Assembly: GCA_004297005.1 (NCBI GenBank)
Contig: SCVA01000034.1
Coordinates: forward strand, 1-35,335
Direction of reading: 5' to 3'
Origin: Nevskiaceae bacterium
Lineage (GTDB): Bacteria; Pseudomonadota; Gammaproteobacteria; Nevskiales; Nevskiaceae
Length of the DNA stretch: 35,335 nucleotides
Shown: piece after piece, positions 22,997 to 32,492 of the stretch
How the letters are laid out: each line of letters begins with the position of its first letter
How positions within the stretch are numbered: the stretch's first letter is position 1
Translations under genes and position numbers: made by a program
Notes under the pieces: model-generated
Database searches by the model: none
What the model was told of the DNA's origin: nothing
Seen by the model: the letters and a program-made list of their open reading frames with translations, nothing else

Positions 22997-25699
22997 ATGA
23001 GCGCCGAACTCGATCTGGCCGAAGACACCGCCGCCGAGGTGTTCTCGGCGCGCAAGGTGCGCGGCCGCCTGCGGGCACCGGGCAGGCCGCCGATTCCGGT
23101 ATTCAAGGAAACACTGGCCTGGGGCAAGGAGAGGCTTTACGGCCTGTTCCACGACGGTGCTCCGGCCGACGTGCTGGTGCGCGCCCGAGCCCTGCTGATC
23201 GACGAGCTGCTGCGCGAAGCCTGGGAGCGCCACGTCGGCAAGTCCGCGCCCGGTATGGCTTTACTGGCGGTGGGCGGCTACGGCCGCGGCGAACTGCTGC
23301 CGCATTCCGACATCGACCTGCTGCTGCTGCACGACGCCGATGCTCTTGAAACCTACAAGAGCAAGCTCGAGCCGTTCTTCGCCTTTCTCTGGGATATCGG
23401 CCTGGAAGTCGGTTCCAGCGTGCGCACCGTTGCCGACTGCGCGCGGATCGCCGCCGAAGACCTGACCGTCATCACCAACCTGCTGGAGTCGCGTCTGCTG
23501 ACCGGCGACCCCCGACTGGAGCAGGAGCTGGCCGAGCAGATCGGCCCCGAGCACATGTGGCCGGTGGCGAAGTTCTTCCACGCCAAGCTGGACGAGCAGC
23601 GGCGCCGTCACGCCAAGTTCGACGACAGCGGCTACAAGCTGGAACCCAACGTCAAGGAATCGCCCGGCGGCCTGCGCGACATCCACACCATCGCCTGGGT
23701 GGCCAAGCGCCACTTCGGCGCCACCTCGCTCGCCGAGCTGCGCGACGTCGGCTTCCTGACCAAGCAGGAATGCGACGAACTGTTCGCCGGCCAGGACTTC
23801 CTATGGCGGGTGCGCTTCGCTCTGCACATGGCCACAGGCCGCCATGAGGATCGCCTGCTGTTCGACCACCAGGTCCGTATCGCCAGCCTGTTCGGCTATG
23901 TCGATCTGCCGCCCGAGGAGGGACAGCGCCAGGACAATCGCGCGGTAGAGCAGTTCATGCAGCTCTACTACCGCACCATCAAGTCGTTGAGCTGCCTCAA
24001 CGACATGCTGCTGCAACTGTTCGAGGAGGCCATCCTCGGCAAGAACGACGAACCGGTGGAAGTAAACCTGCTCAATGCCCGCTTCCAGGTTCGCAAGGGC
24101 GTGATCGAGGCGCGCGACGACCAGGTATTCAAGAGCCAGCCCTGGGCGCTGATCGAGATCTTCCACCTGATGCAGACGCATCCGGAAGTCGAGAGCGTGC
24201 GCGCCGAAACCCTGCGGATGATCCGCCGCGACCTGCGTCTGCTCGACGACAACGTGCGCCAGGACCGCCGCGCGCGCAGCCTGTTCATCGATCTGTTCCG
24301 GGTCGGCGATGGCCTCACCCACGGCCTGCGGCGGATGAACCGCTACGGCGTTCTGGGCCGCTACCTGCCGTCCTTCGGCAAGATCGTCGGCCACATGCAG
24401 TACGACCTGTTCCACACCCTGACGGTGGACGAGCACATCCTCTACGTGGTGCGCAACGCCCGCCGGCTGGCGATGCCGATGTTCCGCCACGAGCTGCCGT
24501 TCGCTTCCGAGGTTGTCCAGCGCCTGACGAAGCCGGAGCTGCTCTACCTCGCCGCCTTCCACCACGACCTCGCCAAGGGCCGCGGTGGCGACCACTCCGA
24601 GCTGGGCGCGGTCGATGCCGAGAAGTTCTGTATCGAGCACGGCCTCTCCCACGCCGACGCCGAACTGGTTGGCTGGCTAGTGCAGAACCACCTCCTCATG
24701 TCGCTCACCGCGCAGAAGCAGGACGTGCAGGATCCGCAGGTGGTCGCGCACTTCAGCGAGCGCGTGCAGACCCGCGAGCGTCTGGACTACCTCTACCTGC
24801 TCACCGTTTCCGACATCCGCGGCACCAATCCCAAGCTCTGGAACAGTTGGCGCGACTCGCTGCTCAAGGAGCTCTACAAGGCCACCGCCCGGGCACTGGA
24901 ACAGGGCATCGGCAGCGTCTACACGCTGGAAGAACGCGCCGGAATGCACCGCGCGCAAGCCCTGGCGCGACTGGCGCAGCAGGGCATCGAGGACACCGCC
25001 GCCAAGGCGGTGTGGGCGCGCTTCGACGCCGATTACTTCCTACGCCACACACCCGACGAGCTGGCCTGGCATCTGCCGGAGATTCTCCGCGCCGGCGAGG
25101 CGCCGGTGGTGGTGGCGAAGAATTTCGAGGACCGCGGCACCACGGTCTTCCTCTACTGCCGCGACCGCGATCACCTGTTCGGCCTTTCCACCGGCGTGCT
25201 GGCGCGGCTGGGGCTGAACATCCTTGATGCCCGTCTGCACACCACCGCCGACGGCTACGTGCTCGACAGCTACGTGGTGCTGGAAGCCGACGGCTCGCCG
25301 ATCAACAACCCACACCGCTTCGCCGAGATCGCCGAACGGCTGGTGAAGGTGATCGCCGATCCGAACATGACCGTGGTCGACGTCAACCGCCGGCTGCCGG
25401 CCAAGCTCAAGCACTTCAACACGCCGACCAGCGTCCACATCAGCCAGGACAGCGCCCGCAACCGCACCGTGCTGGAACTGGTGGCGGCCGACCAGCCGGG
25501 CCTGCTGTCGCTGATCGGACGGGTGTTCCACAAACGCGGCATCCTGCTCGACGCCGCCAAGATCGCGACCATCGGCGAGCGTGCCGAAGACGTTTTCTAC
25601 CTCACCGACCGCGAACACCGTGCGATCACCGACGAGACCGCGCTGGAGGCGCTGCGCGAGGTGCTGATCCGCACCCTCGACCGCCCCGGCGAAGCCTGA
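22997..25699 (+). CDS. glnD: Bifunctional uridylyltransferase/uridylyl-removing enzyme GlnD
   Basis: GlnD uridylylates PII proteins when glutamine is low and removes UMP when it is high, linking nitrogen status to glutamine synthetase control. The 900-residue product (E. coli 890) has the nucleotidyltransferase motif [17 protein letters not shown] (93-109). A helical linker, an HD hydrolase domain with [17 protein letters not shown] (about 521-537) and two ACT domains (about 713-790 and 822-895) for glutamine sensing follow. All catalytic motifs are intact, so both activities are expected. PII itself is not encoded in the window. Confidence 0.97.
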   Translation: MSAELDLAEDTAAEVFSARKVRGRLRAPGRPPIPVFKETLAWGKERLYGLFHDGAPADVLVRARALLIDELLREAWERHVGKSAPGMALLAVGGYGRGELLPHSDIDLLLLHDADALETYKSKLEPFFAFLWDIGLEVGSSVRTVADCARIAAEDLTVITNLLESRLLTGDPRLEQELAEQIGPEHMWPVAKFFHAKLDEQRRRHAKFDDSGYKLEPNVKESPGGLRDIHTIAWVAKRHFGATSLAELRDVGFLTKQECDELFAGQDFLWRVRFALHMATGRHEDRLLFDHQVRIASLFGYVDLPPEEGQRQDNRAVEQFMQLYYRTIKSLSCLNDMLLQLFEEAILGKNDEPVEVNLLNARFQVRKGVIEARDDQVFKSQPWALIEIFHLMQTHPEVESVRAETLRMIRRDLRLLDDNVRQDRRARSLFIDLFRVGDGLTHGLRRMNRYGVLGRYLPSFGKIVGHMQYDLFHTLTVDEHILYVVRNARRLAMPMFRHELPFASEVVQRLTKPELLYLAAFHHDLAKGRGGDHSELGAVDAEKFCIEHGLSHADAELVGWLVQNHLLMSLTAQKQDVQDPQVVAHFSERVQTRERLDYLYLLTVSDIRGTNPKLWNSWRDSLLKELYKATARALEQGIGSVYTLEERAGMHRAQALARLAQQGIEDTAAKAVWARFDADYFLRHTPDELAWHLPEILRAGEAPVVVAKNFEDRGTTVFLYCRDRDHLFGLSTGVLARLGLNILDARLHTTADGYVLDSYVVLEADGSPINNPHRFAEIAERLVKVIADPNMTVVDVNRRLPAKLKHFNTPTSVHISQDSARNRTVLELVAADQPGLLSLIGRVFHKRGILLDAAKIATIGERAEDVFYLTDREHRAITDETALEALREVLIRTLDRPGEA

Positions 25700-25716
25700 G
25701 ACTTCTCCTTCGACTC

Positions 25717-25742
25717 CCCTGTGCGGGAGCCTGCCCACAGGG
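25717..25742. repeat. REP-like hairpin between glnD and dapD
   Basis: CCCTGTG (25717-25723) pairs with CACAGGG (25736-25742) across a 12-nt loop, within the 82-bp gap. The outline recalls the CCTGTGGGAGC-type intergenic repeats of pseudomonads. No T-run follows, so it may protect the 3' end of the glnD message rather than terminate it. Confidence 0.4.
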
Positions 25743-25781
25743 AAGAAAACTCGCCCTTCCCGACCAGCCACACCCAGAACA

Positions 25782-26606
25782 ATGACCGACAGCAGCCTGC
25801 AAGCCACCATCGAATCCGCCTGGAACAACCGCGACCAACTGGACCGCAACGACCCCGCCATCCGCAGCGCCGTCGGCGCCGCGATCCAGGCACTGGACAG
25901 CGGCGAGGCGCGGGTCGCCGAGCCGACCGCGGAGGGCTGGAAAGTCAACGAGTGGCTGAAGAAGGCGGTGCTGCTGTACTTCCGTCTGCACGACAACGCG
26001 CCCATCGCAATGGGCACGCTCTCCGGCTACGACAAGGTGCCGCTGAAGTTCGCGGGCTGGACCGAGGAGCAGTTCAAGGCCCAGGGCGCCCGGGTGGTGC
26101 CGCCGGCAGCGGTGCGCAAGGGCGCCTATATCGCGCCGGGCGCCATCCTGATGCCCAGCTACGTCAACATCGGCGCCTATGTCGGCAAAGGCACGATGGT
26201 CGACACCTGGGCGACGGTCGGCTCCTGCGCCCAGATCGGCGCCAACGTGCATCTCTCCGGCGGCGTCGGTATCGGCGGCGTACTGGAGCCGCTGCAGGCC
26301 AGCCCCACCATCATCGAAGACGACTGCTTCATCGGCGCCCGCTCCGAGGTGGTGGAAGGCGTGGTGGTGGAAAAGGGCGCGGTGCTGTCGATGGGCGTGT
26401 TCATCGGCCAGTCCACGCCGATCTACGACCGCGCCAGCGGCGAGATCAGCTACGGTCGGGTGCCTTCCTACAGCGTGGTGGTGCCGGGCTCCCTGCCCCG
26501 CGACGGCGGCCGCTACAACCTGACCTGCGCGGTGATCGTCAAGCGCGTCGACGCCCAGACCCGCGCCAAGACCGGCATCAACGCCCTGCTCCGCGACGAC
26601 GGATGA
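25782..26606 (+). CDS. dapD: 2,3,4,5-tetrahydropyridine-2,6-dicarboxylate N-succinyltransferase
   Basis: DapD succinylates tetrahydrodipicolinate using succinyl-CoA, the entry to the succinylase branch of lysine/diaminopimelate synthesis. The 274-residue product matches E. coli in length. It has a helical N-terminus and a left-handed beta-helix of hexapeptide repeats (about 105-240), with the active-site aspartate at D141 in [13 protein letters not shown]. The start is ATG with no strong ribosome-binding site. It lies two genes before dapE, the same pathway's desuccinylase, and its stop overlaps the next gene's start (ATGA). Confidence 0.97.
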   Translation: MTDSSLQATIESAWNNRDQLDRNDPAIRSAVGAAIQALDSGEARVAEPTAEGWKVNEWLKKAVLLYFRLHDNAPIAMGTLSGYDKVPLKFAGWTEEQFKAQGARVVPPAAVRKGAYIAPGAILMPSYVNIGAYVGKGTMVDTWATVGSCAQIGANVHLSGGVGIGGVLEPLQASPTIIEDDCFIGARSEVVEGVVVEKGAVLSMGVFIGQSTPIYDRASGEISYGRVPSYSVVVPGSLPRDGGRYNLTCAVIVKRVDAQTRAKTGINALLRDDG

Positions 26607-27184
26607 GCGTGGTCCCGGCGCTGCCTTGCTGGAGCGACGGCACGGTCGCCATCGAGCCCTTCGGGCTGACGGAAATCGACTTCGTGCTGCGCAGCCGCAG
26701 CGACCCGGAGATCCTGCGCTACCTCGACCGCGAGCCGCTGCGGAACCGGGAAGAGGCTCTGACCTTTGCCCAGCGCGTCGTCGAGGACAACCTCGCCGGC
26801 AAGGCGGCGATGTGGCTGATCCGCGAGCAGGCCAGTGGCCTGCCGGCCGGCAGCGCCGGCTTGTGGCGCTTCGACCGCGACAACCACCTCGCCGAGCTGG
26901 GCTACACGCTAGTGCCGGAGTTCTGGGGGCGCGGCTACCTGAGCCGGGCGCTGGTACCGATGCTGGACCACGCCTTCCAGGGCCTGGGACTGCACCGCAT
27001 CGAGGCCAACATCAATCCCGAGAACCAGCGCTCGCGCGGGGTGCTGGAGCGCCTGGGCTTCCGGCTGGAAGCGCGCTTCCGCGAGAACTACCGCTTCCGT
27101 GACCGCTACCTGGATAGCCACATCTACGCCCTGCTGGCCAGCGATCCTCGCCCGGCTTGCCCCTCTCCCGGAGGCTCGCCATAG
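26603..27184 (+). CDS. GNAT-family (RimJ/RimL-like) N-acetyltransferase
   Basis: The 193-residue product is a GNAT acetyltransferase. The acetyl-CoA loop is [10 protein letters not shown] (about 112-121), followed by [20 protein letters not shown] and [20 protein letters not shown], the RimJ/RimL pattern. The N-terminal half carries [20 protein letters not shown], also typical. The substrate (a protein N-terminus, an amino acid or an antibiotic-like amine) cannot be told from sequence. It starts at ATG 26603 inside the dapD stop, so it is translated with the lysine genes. No role in lysine synthesis is known for this family. Confidence 0.85.
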   Translation: MSVVPALPCWSDGTVAIEPFGLTEIDFVLRSRSDPEILRYLDREPLRNREEALTFAQRVVEDNLAGKAAMWLIREQASGLPAGSAGLWRFDRDNHLAELGYTLVPEFWGRGYLSRALVPMLDHAFQGLGLHRIEANINPENQRSRGVLERLGFRLEARFRENYRFRDRYLDSHIYALLASDPRPACPSPGGSP

Positions 27185-27213
27185 TCGCGGCACCTGCTCC
27201 CGGTTCATCCGCC

Positions 27214-28203
27214 ATGACCGACCGCCCCAGCGAAGACGTCGAAGACATCCTGCTCTGGTTGAACGCGCACAGCGTGCGAGTTTCCGACGGCGTTCCCGCC
27301 AGTCTGCTGCAACAGAAATGGCTGAGCAGCGGCCGCGACCCGGCGCGCCTGCGCGACAGCCTGGCCTGGCTGTTCCAGCACCAGCAGATTGCCCTGACGC
27401 CAGACCTGGAGCCGCCGCACGTGCGCTTCACCAGCGCCGGCTACAGCCAGTTGCTGAGTCAGTTCGATGCCGCACGCACGCCGCCACCGGCACCCGCGGA
27501 GCCTTCGGTCACGGCGGGGACAACACCGCTGCCGCCTCAGCCAGCGCCCACGCCGGAAGCCGCGCCGGCCATCCCGGCGACGCTGGAGAGCACCTCGATC
27601 ATCGAACTGCCGACCTCGCACCGCTTCCTCCATCACGGCGAGCCCCCCACCGAAATCGGCCTGCGCAACCAGTTGCTGGACATCTATCGCGACCTGAAGC
27701 TCAAGCCGGGCAGCCAGATCATCGCCATGACCCTGTCGCGCTACTGGCAGGAAATGGGGCTGCGTGCCGGCGATCTGCGCACCGCCATCGACATCCTGGC
27801 GCGCGACGGCTATCTGCTGTTCAGCAGTCTGCGCTTCGAACCGCACTGGCGACTCACCGAAGCCGGCCACGCATACGCCCACGCCCCGCTCACACCGACA
27901 CCCCTGCTGGAGCTGGCCACACCACTGATTGAGCTGGAGGACCATGGCCTCGACGACGAGGCCCTGCGCCAGGCCGGCCTCGCCCTGTTCCGCGGCGCCG
28001 CCGCCGAATGGCGTTCGTTCGCCGGCCTGGAAGCCGCCTGGCGTCGCGGCCGCGACAGCCTGTTGCACAGCCTGGACCTGCTCTGGAAGGCGGGGCTGAT
28101 CGAGCTGCGGGTCGGCGAGCCACTGGCGATACGACTCACCGAGCAGGGTGCCGCCCTGCGTGAAAAAACCGGCGGTGGCCTGCGCCGCCTGATCGGTCTT
28201 TAG
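27214..28203 (+). CDS. Unknown protein with apparent winged-helix modules
   Basis: I do not recognise a named family. From ATG 27214 the product is 329 residues with no signal peptide or membrane segment. Three segments of about 75 residues look alike in pattern: a helix, then a DxxxxLxxLxxxGLI/YL-type helix, then a hairpin ending in RxTxAG or RLTEQG. They fall at about 5-85, 145-225 and 245-325. A Pro/Ala-rich linker (about 90-130) separates the first two. This resembles repeated winged-helix domains, an inference from pattern only. It sits between the dapD-acetyltransferase pair and dapE, 25 bp before dapE. An ATG at 27157 is possible but overlaps the previous gene. Confidence 0.6.
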   Translation: MTDRPSEDVEDILLWLNAHSVRVSDGVPASLLQQKWLSSGRDPARLRDSLAWLFQHQQIALTPDLEPPHVRFTSAGYSQLLSQFDAARTPPPAPAEPSVTAGTTPLPPQPAPTPEAAPAIPATLESTSIIELPTSHRFLHHGEPPTEIGLRNQLLDIYRDLKLKPGSQIIAMTLSRYWQEMGLRAGDLRTAIDILARDGYLLFSSLRFEPHWRLTEAGHAYAHAPLTPTPLLELATPLIELEDHGLDDEALRQAGLALFRGAAAEWRSFAGLEAAWRRGRDSLLHSLDLLWKAGLIELRVGEPLAIRLTEQGAALREKTGGGLRRLIGL

Positions 28204-28228
28204 AACCTCACTTTCCGTTTCCTCCGCA

Positions 28229-29368
28229 ATGCCCTACGACTCACCCGTCCTCGAACTCACCACCCAGCTCATCGCCCGCCGCTCGCTGACGCCCGACGAC
28301 GCTGGCTGCTGCGCCCTGATTGCCGAGCGCCTGCGCCGCCTGGGCTTCGCCATCGAGTGGATCGACGAGGGTGGCGTCACCAATCTCTGGGCCACCTACG
28401 GCAGCGGCGCGCCCTTGAGCATCCTCGCCGGCCATACCGACGTGGTACCCACCGGCCCGCTGGAGCAGTGGCAGAGCGATCCCTTCCAGCCGGAGATCCG
28501 CGAGGGCGTGCTCTACGGCCGTGGCGCCGCCGACATGAAGTCGGGCCTGGCGGCGATGATCTGCGCGGTGGAGCGCCTGCTCGCCGCCGGACCGGTGCAG
28601 GGGACGCTCGCCTTTCTCATCACCAGCGACGAGGAAGGTCTGGCGCAGTACGGCACCCGCCATGTGGTGAAAGTGCTGGCCGCGCGAGGGATCAAGCCGG
28701 ACTACGCCCTCGTCGGCGAGGCCAGCAGCAACCAGCAGTTGGGCGACCGCATCATGATCGGCCGCCGCGGCTCGCTCAACGGCGTGCTCAAGGTCTACGG
28801 CAAGCAGGGCCATGTCGCCTACCCGCACAAGGTCGAGAACCCCATCCACCGTTTCGCACCGGCGCTGGCCGAACTGGCGGCGACGGTCTGGGACGAAGGC
28901 AACGCGCACTTTCCGCCGACCTCGTTCCAGGTCTCCAACCTCAATGCCGGCACCGGCGCCAACAACGTGGTGCCGGGCGAATGCGTCGCGATCTTCAACT
29001 TCCGCTACTGCACGGAATCCACCGACGCCAGCCTGCGCGAGCGCGTGCACGCCATCCTCGACAAGCACGGCCTGCGCTACGACCTGCAATGGCAGCTCTC
29101 CGGCGAGCCCTTCCTGACCCAGCAGGGCGCAGCCATCGCCGCCGCCCAGGCGGCGATCCACGAGGTCACTGGCCTCAAGCCCGAGCTGTTCACCGGCGGT
29201 GGCACCAGCGACGCCCGCTTCATCAGCCCCTGGGGCGCGCAGACGCTGGAGATCGGCCCGGTCAACGATTCCATCCACAAGATCAACGAACACGTGATCG
29301 TTGCCGACCTCGACCGCCTGTCGGCGATCTACGAGGGCACGCTGAGCCGACTGATGCGCCAGAACTAG
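28229..29368 (+). CDS. dapE: Succinyl-diaminopimelate desuccinylase
   Basis: DapE hydrolyses N-succinyl-LL-diaminopimelate to LL-diaminopimelate, a lysine and peptidoglycan precursor. The 379-residue product is an M20 dizinc amidase. Metal and catalytic residues are H69 and D71 (AGHTDVVP), D102 (GRGAADMKSG), E136/E137 (TSDEEG), E164 and H350 (NDSIHKINEH), matching E. coli DapE within two or three positions. The dimerisation domain lies at about 180-295. It completes the succinylase branch begun by dapD. Its stop codon overlaps the stop of the convergent acetyltransferase gene (shared CTAG). Confidence 0.96.
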   Translation: MPYDSPVLELTTQLIARRSLTPDDAGCCALIAERLRRLGFAIEWIDEGGVTNLWATYGSGAPLSILAGHTDVVPTGPLEQWQSDPFQPEIREGVLYGRGAADMKSGLAAMICAVERLLAAGPVQGTLAFLITSDEEGLAQYGTRHVVKVLAARGIKPDYALVGEASSNQQLGDRIMIGRRGSLNGVLKVYGKQGHVAYPHKVENPIHRFAPALAELAATVWDEGNAHFPPTSFQVSNLNAGTGANNVVPGECVAIFNFRYCTESTDASLRERVHAILDKHGLRYDLQWQLSGEPFLTQQGAAIAAAQAAIHEVTGLKPELFTGGGTSDARFISPWGAQTLEIGPVNDSIHKINEHVIVADLDRLSAIYEGTLSRLMRQN

Positions 29369-29820
29369 AGGCGTAGCGTCATGAACACGCTGTTCGGGTC
29401 CTCGACGTAGTCGGCAAACGGCCCGCAGTACTCGAAGCCGAAGCTCCGGTAGAGCCGCTGCGCCGGCAGGAAGGCCGCCATGGAGCCGGTCTCCAGGCTC
29501 AGGCGCTCGTAGCCGCGCGTCCGGGCGACCTCGACCAGGTGGGCCAGGATCGCGCGCCCGGCACCGCGCCGGCGCAAGGCCTCCGGGGTGCGCATCGACT
29601 TCACCTCGCCGTGCCTGGCGTCCAGCTCCTTGAGCGCCCCGCAGCCGAGCAGGGTGGCGCCCTCCCAGGCGGACCAGAAGCTGATCCCTGGCTGGCGCAG
29701 CTTCTCGATGTCCAGCGCATGCACGCTCTCCGGTGGCGATAGCTCGTACATGCTCCGCAGATGCTCGTTGAGCAGGGCATGGATTTCCGGTCGCGAGAGG
29801 TCGTCGATTTCGATCTGCAT
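29365..29820 (-). CDS. YsnE-like GNAT acetyltransferase
   Basis: This 151-residue single-domain GNAT protein closely resembles, from memory, Bacillus subtilis YsnE along its whole length. Shared motifs are LRSMYELSPPESVHAL (about 21-36), FWSAWEG, GCGALKELDARHGEVKSMRT (about 59-78), RRRGAGRAILAHL, YERLSLETGSM and the tail EDPNSVFMT. YsnE has been linked to indole-3-acetic acid formation in Bacillus, but its substrate is not settled, so no function is claimed here. It is convergent with dapE, sharing the last four bases. There is no terminator between them. Confidence 0.85.
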   Translation of the reverse strand: MQIEIDDLSRPEIHALLNEHLRSMYELSPPESVHALDIEKLRQPGISFWSAWEGATLLGCGALKELDARHGEVKSMRTPEALRRRGAGRAILAHLVEVARTRGYERLSLETGSMAAFLPAQRLYRSFGFEYCGPFADYVEDPNSVFMTLRL

Positions 29821-30013
29821 GGGCAGGCAGGCGGAGAGGGATCGGCAGGACAGTAGCGCAACGGCACCCCCGGCTTGAACCCCACCGTCCGCGCCCGGTC
29901 AGATGGATTACACAGGGCCAGATTGCCATTGACCGATGTCACTGAGGCCATAGGTCGCGGCCCGACGCGGGCGTAGCGTGCAGACTTAAGCCGTGCATGA
30001 GGAGAACAACGAC

Positions 30014-30853
30014 ATGAACAACCCCCAGCCACAGCGCCGCGACCTGCATTTCCCACTCGACGCCAGCCGCATCAACGACTGGCACAGCCGGGGCGTGCAC
30101 GTCAGCCAGTTCTTCAACACCATGTCGCTGTACTTCCCCGAGGGCGAGAAGTTCTTCATCCAGGCTGTGCGCCACTACCGCGACCGCGTCCGCGATCCTG
30201 TCTTGCAGGAGGCGGTTGCCGGCTTCATCGGCCAGGAGGCCATGCACGGCCGCGAGCACCGGGTCTACAACCAGCTCATGCAGGAGGCCGGCCTGCCCGC
30301 GGAGAGCATCGAGACCTTCTCGCTCAACCGCCTGAAGATGGCGCACAAGATCTTTCCGCCGTCGATGCAGTTGTCGATGACCATCGCGCTGGAGCACCTC
30401 ACCGCGATCATGGCCGCGCACCTGCTGCGCACGCCGGAGGTCTTGGGCGGCGCGGCGTCGGCGCCCGACTACGTCCGCCTCTGGCGCTGGCACGCGCTGG
30501 AGGAAACCGAGCACAAGGCGGTGGCCTTCGATGTCTGGAAGACGGTGATGCCCAACACCCTCGGCAGCTACCTGAAGCGCTGCTGGGGGCTGATCCAGAC
30601 GAGTTGGTTCTTCTGGCTGTTCACCGCCATCTTCCACGCCCGCATGGCCCGCGCCGCTCACCCGAAGGAAGGCCATCTGCGCGGTTATCTGCGCCTGTTC
30701 GGCTTCCTGTTCGTGAAGCCCGCCGCCTGGCTGGCGCTGGCGCCGGCCTGGTTCGCCTACTTCAAGCCCGGCTTCCATCCCTGGCAGCACGACAACCGCG
30801 AAGCGCTGGCGGAACTGCCGCAGTTGGTCAGCGAGGTTCGCGCCGGCGCCTGA
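30014..30853 (+). CDS. PF10118-type metal-dependent hydrolase (ferritin-like diiron)
   Basis: The 279-residue product matches the 'predicted metal-dependent hydrolase' family (PF10118/COG3687), whose biochemical role is poorly known. Two Glu/His motifs typical of a diiron four-helix bundle are seen: FIGQEAMHGREH (about 71-82) and WHALEETEHKAVAFDVW (about 157-173). A third Glu (EGEKFF, about 44) lies near the N-terminus. C-terminal hydrophobic stretches (about 200-212 and 232-250) suggest membrane association. ATG 30014 has an AGGAG site; an upstream ATG (29993) overlaps that site. The neighbouring hydrolase, 58 bp downstream on the same strand, may be co-transcribed. Confidence 0.8.
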   Translation: MNNPQPQRRDLHFPLDASRINDWHSRGVHVSQFFNTMSLYFPEGEKFFIQAVRHYRDRVRDPVLQEAVAGFIGQEAMHGREHRVYNQLMQEAGLPAESIETFSLNRLKMAHKIFPPSMQLSMTIALEHLTAIMAAHLLRTPEVLGGAASAPDYVRLWRWHALEETEHKAVAFDVWKTVMPNTLGSYLKRCWGLIQTSWFFWLFTAIFHARMARAAHPKEGHLRGYLRLFGFLFVKPAAWLALAPAWFAYFKPGFHPWQHDNREALAELPQLVSEVRAGA

Positions 30854-30911
30854 TAGCCGCGGCGCCCGCGGCGCTCTACCATCGGCCATCGTCCTGCACT
30901 CAAGCCAGCCC

Positions 30912-31910
30912 GTGGTCCCTTCGTTCTCGCCCGCCCCGGGCCTGCGTTCCGCCTTCCTGCAATCGGTACTGGCCAGCAAGCGCCCGGTGCGCTGGCTGTG
31001 GCGTAGGCGCGGCCTGGATCTCAATGCGCTGTCGAGCCTGCACCACTTCCAGGTTCAGGACGAGCAAGGCTCGCCCGTCACCCTCACCGGCTGGCACACA
31101 CCCAGCCCCAGCGCGAAGGCGCTGGTGGTGCTAATCCACGGCTGGGAAGGTGGTCAGGATTCCAGCTACCTCTACGGCCTGGCCTGCAGCCTGCATCGCG
31201 CCGGCTACGCGCTGGTGCGGCTGTGCATGCGCGACCACGGCAGCACCCACCACGGCCTCAACGAGCAGATGTTCCACTCCGCCCGCCTGCGCGAGGTCGC
31301 CGAAGGCGTGCTGGCGGCGCAGGCACTGGAACCCGGTCTGCCGCTGTTCGTCGTCGGCTTCTCGCTGGGCGGCAACTTCGCCCTGCGCATGGCGCTGCGC
31401 GGTGGCGACTACGGCGTGCGGCCGCGACTCAGCATCGGCATCTCGCCGGCGATCAATCCGCGCTCGACGCTGATCGGCATCAACCAGGGGCCCAAGCTGG
31501 TCAACCGCTACTTCCTCGACAAGTGGCGCAAGACCATGGACGCCAAGGCCGCCGCCTTCCCGGGCCGTTACGACTTCAGCCGCCACCGCGCCATCGACGA
31601 TTTCACCGAGATCACCCGCGCCTTCGTCGAGGACCACACCGAGTTCGAGACGCTCGATCACTATCTGGAGCAGTACACCCTGACGCCCGAGATGCTGATG
31701 GCCAGCCCGCAGCCGCTGGCGATCCTCACCGCCAGGGACGACTCAGTGTGTCCGCCGGCCGACTTCGAGGGGCTCAAGGCCGGCGGCAAGGTCGTCGCCT
31801 ACGCCGCCACCGAGCGCGGCGGCCACTGCGGCTTCATCGAAAACTGGAAGCTGGATAGCTGGGCCGAGCAGCGGGTGCTGGAACTGCTGGCGCAACAGCT
31901 CGCGGCCTAG
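30912..31910 (+). CDS. YheT-like alpha/beta hydrolase
   Basis: The 332-residue product belongs to the COG0429/YheT alpha/beta hydrolases. The oxyanion segment is LIHGWEGG (74-81) and the nucleophile elbow GFSLGGN (Ser151). Acid candidates are Asp276/277 (TARDDSVCP) and the base is His305 (ERGGHCGFIE). The start is GTG at 30912; no ATG occurs early enough to keep the N-terminal helix. The substrate is unknown; relatives are called esterases. It follows the PF10118 gene by 58 bp. Confidence 0.83.
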   Translation: MVPSFSPAPGLRSAFLQSVLASKRPVRWLWRRRGLDLNALSSLHHFQVQDEQGSPVTLTGWHTPSPSAKALVVLIHGWEGGQDSSYLYGLACSLHRAGYALVRLCMRDHGSTHHGLNEQMFHSARLREVAEGVLAAQALEPGLPLFVVGFSLGGNFALRMALRGGDYGVRPRLSIGISPAINPRSTLIGINQGPKLVNRYFLDKWRKTMDAKAAAFPGRYDFSRHRAIDDFTEITRAFVEDHTEFETLDHYLEQYTLTPEMLMASPQPLAILTARDDSVCPPADFEGLKAGGKVVAYAATERGGHCGFIENWKLDSWAEQRVLELLAQQLAA

Positions 31911-31950
31911 CCGCGCTTTCCCGGCGCGCTCGCGTCGGGCGCGGCCTTCG

Positions 31951-32304
31951 CTACAGGAAGCAAGGCCCGGTTTCGCGCACTTCGACGGTCGCCCATTCCG
32001 CCGCCGGGCATTCGGCGGCGATCGCCAGCGCTTCCTCGCGGCTCCTGCAACTGAGCAGGAAGAAGCCGCCGACCATCTCCCTGGCCTCGGAGAACGGGCC
32101 ATCGAGCAGGTGGTCGCGCCCCTCGCGCCTTTGCAGGCGCACGCCCTCCTCGTCCGACTTCAGCGACTCCACCGCCAGCAGCAGGCCACGCGCCTTCAGG
32201 CCGGCGCCGAAATCCACCATGCGCTGGTAGGCGGCGCGGCCCTCGGCCTCGCTGCGGCTGGCGCGCTGGCCGCGCGGCTCGTTGATCAGCAATACGAAGG
32301 GCAT
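31951..32304 (-). CDS. YCII-related DGPF-domain protein
   Basis: The 117-residue product has the YCII/DGPF fold. The N-terminus is FVLLINEP, and DGPFSEAREMVGGFFLL (about 69-85) is the signature. EALAIAAECPAA and EVRETGP follow. Family members occur alone or fused to ECF sigma factors; their biochemical role is not established, though YciI is proposed to have a His-Asp active site. The ribosome-binding AGGAG before ATG 32302-32304 straddles the edge of the palindromic element at 32314-32492. It was probably once joined directly to the nucleotidase gene upstream. Confidence 0.85.
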   Translation of the reverse strand: MPFVLLINEPRGQRASRSEAEGRAAYQRMVDFGAGLKARGLLLAVESLKSDEEGVRLQRREGRDHLLDGPFSEAREMVGGFFLLSCRSREEALAIAAECPAAEWATVEVRETGPCFL

Positions 32305-32313
32305 GCGCTGCTC

Positions 32314-32492
32314 CTAGGGTGTGTTGGCATTTATTTCGTCGCTGCGTTAACCCTTCGGGGCCGGACTGTTTTGGCGCATTGCGGCGTCAGCCAGAGAGGA
32401 CCATAGAACCGCTATGCCCCTCTCTGGCTTCCTTGCACTGCGCCAAAACAGCCTTCGGCCGCAGCGACGAAATAAATGCCAACACACCCTAG
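32314..32492. mobile_element. MITE-like palindromic element flanked by CTAG
   Basis: Positions 32314-32346 are the exact reverse complement of 32460-32492: a 33-bp perfect terminal inverted repeat including CTAG at both ends. Inside, a second stem (AGCCAGAGAGG with CCTCTCTGGCT, near 32391-32401 and 32427-32437 by hand count) makes the whole 179 bp one long hairpin. There is no coding capacity. CTAG at both ends fits a 4-bp target duplication of the YTAR type used by IS5-family transposases, but no parent element was identified. Confidence 0.82.

Noticed and set aside
29900..30000. Promoter with TTGACC before the PF10118 gene
   Set aside because: No acceptable -10 hexamer was found at 16-18 bp spacing, so it was not called.
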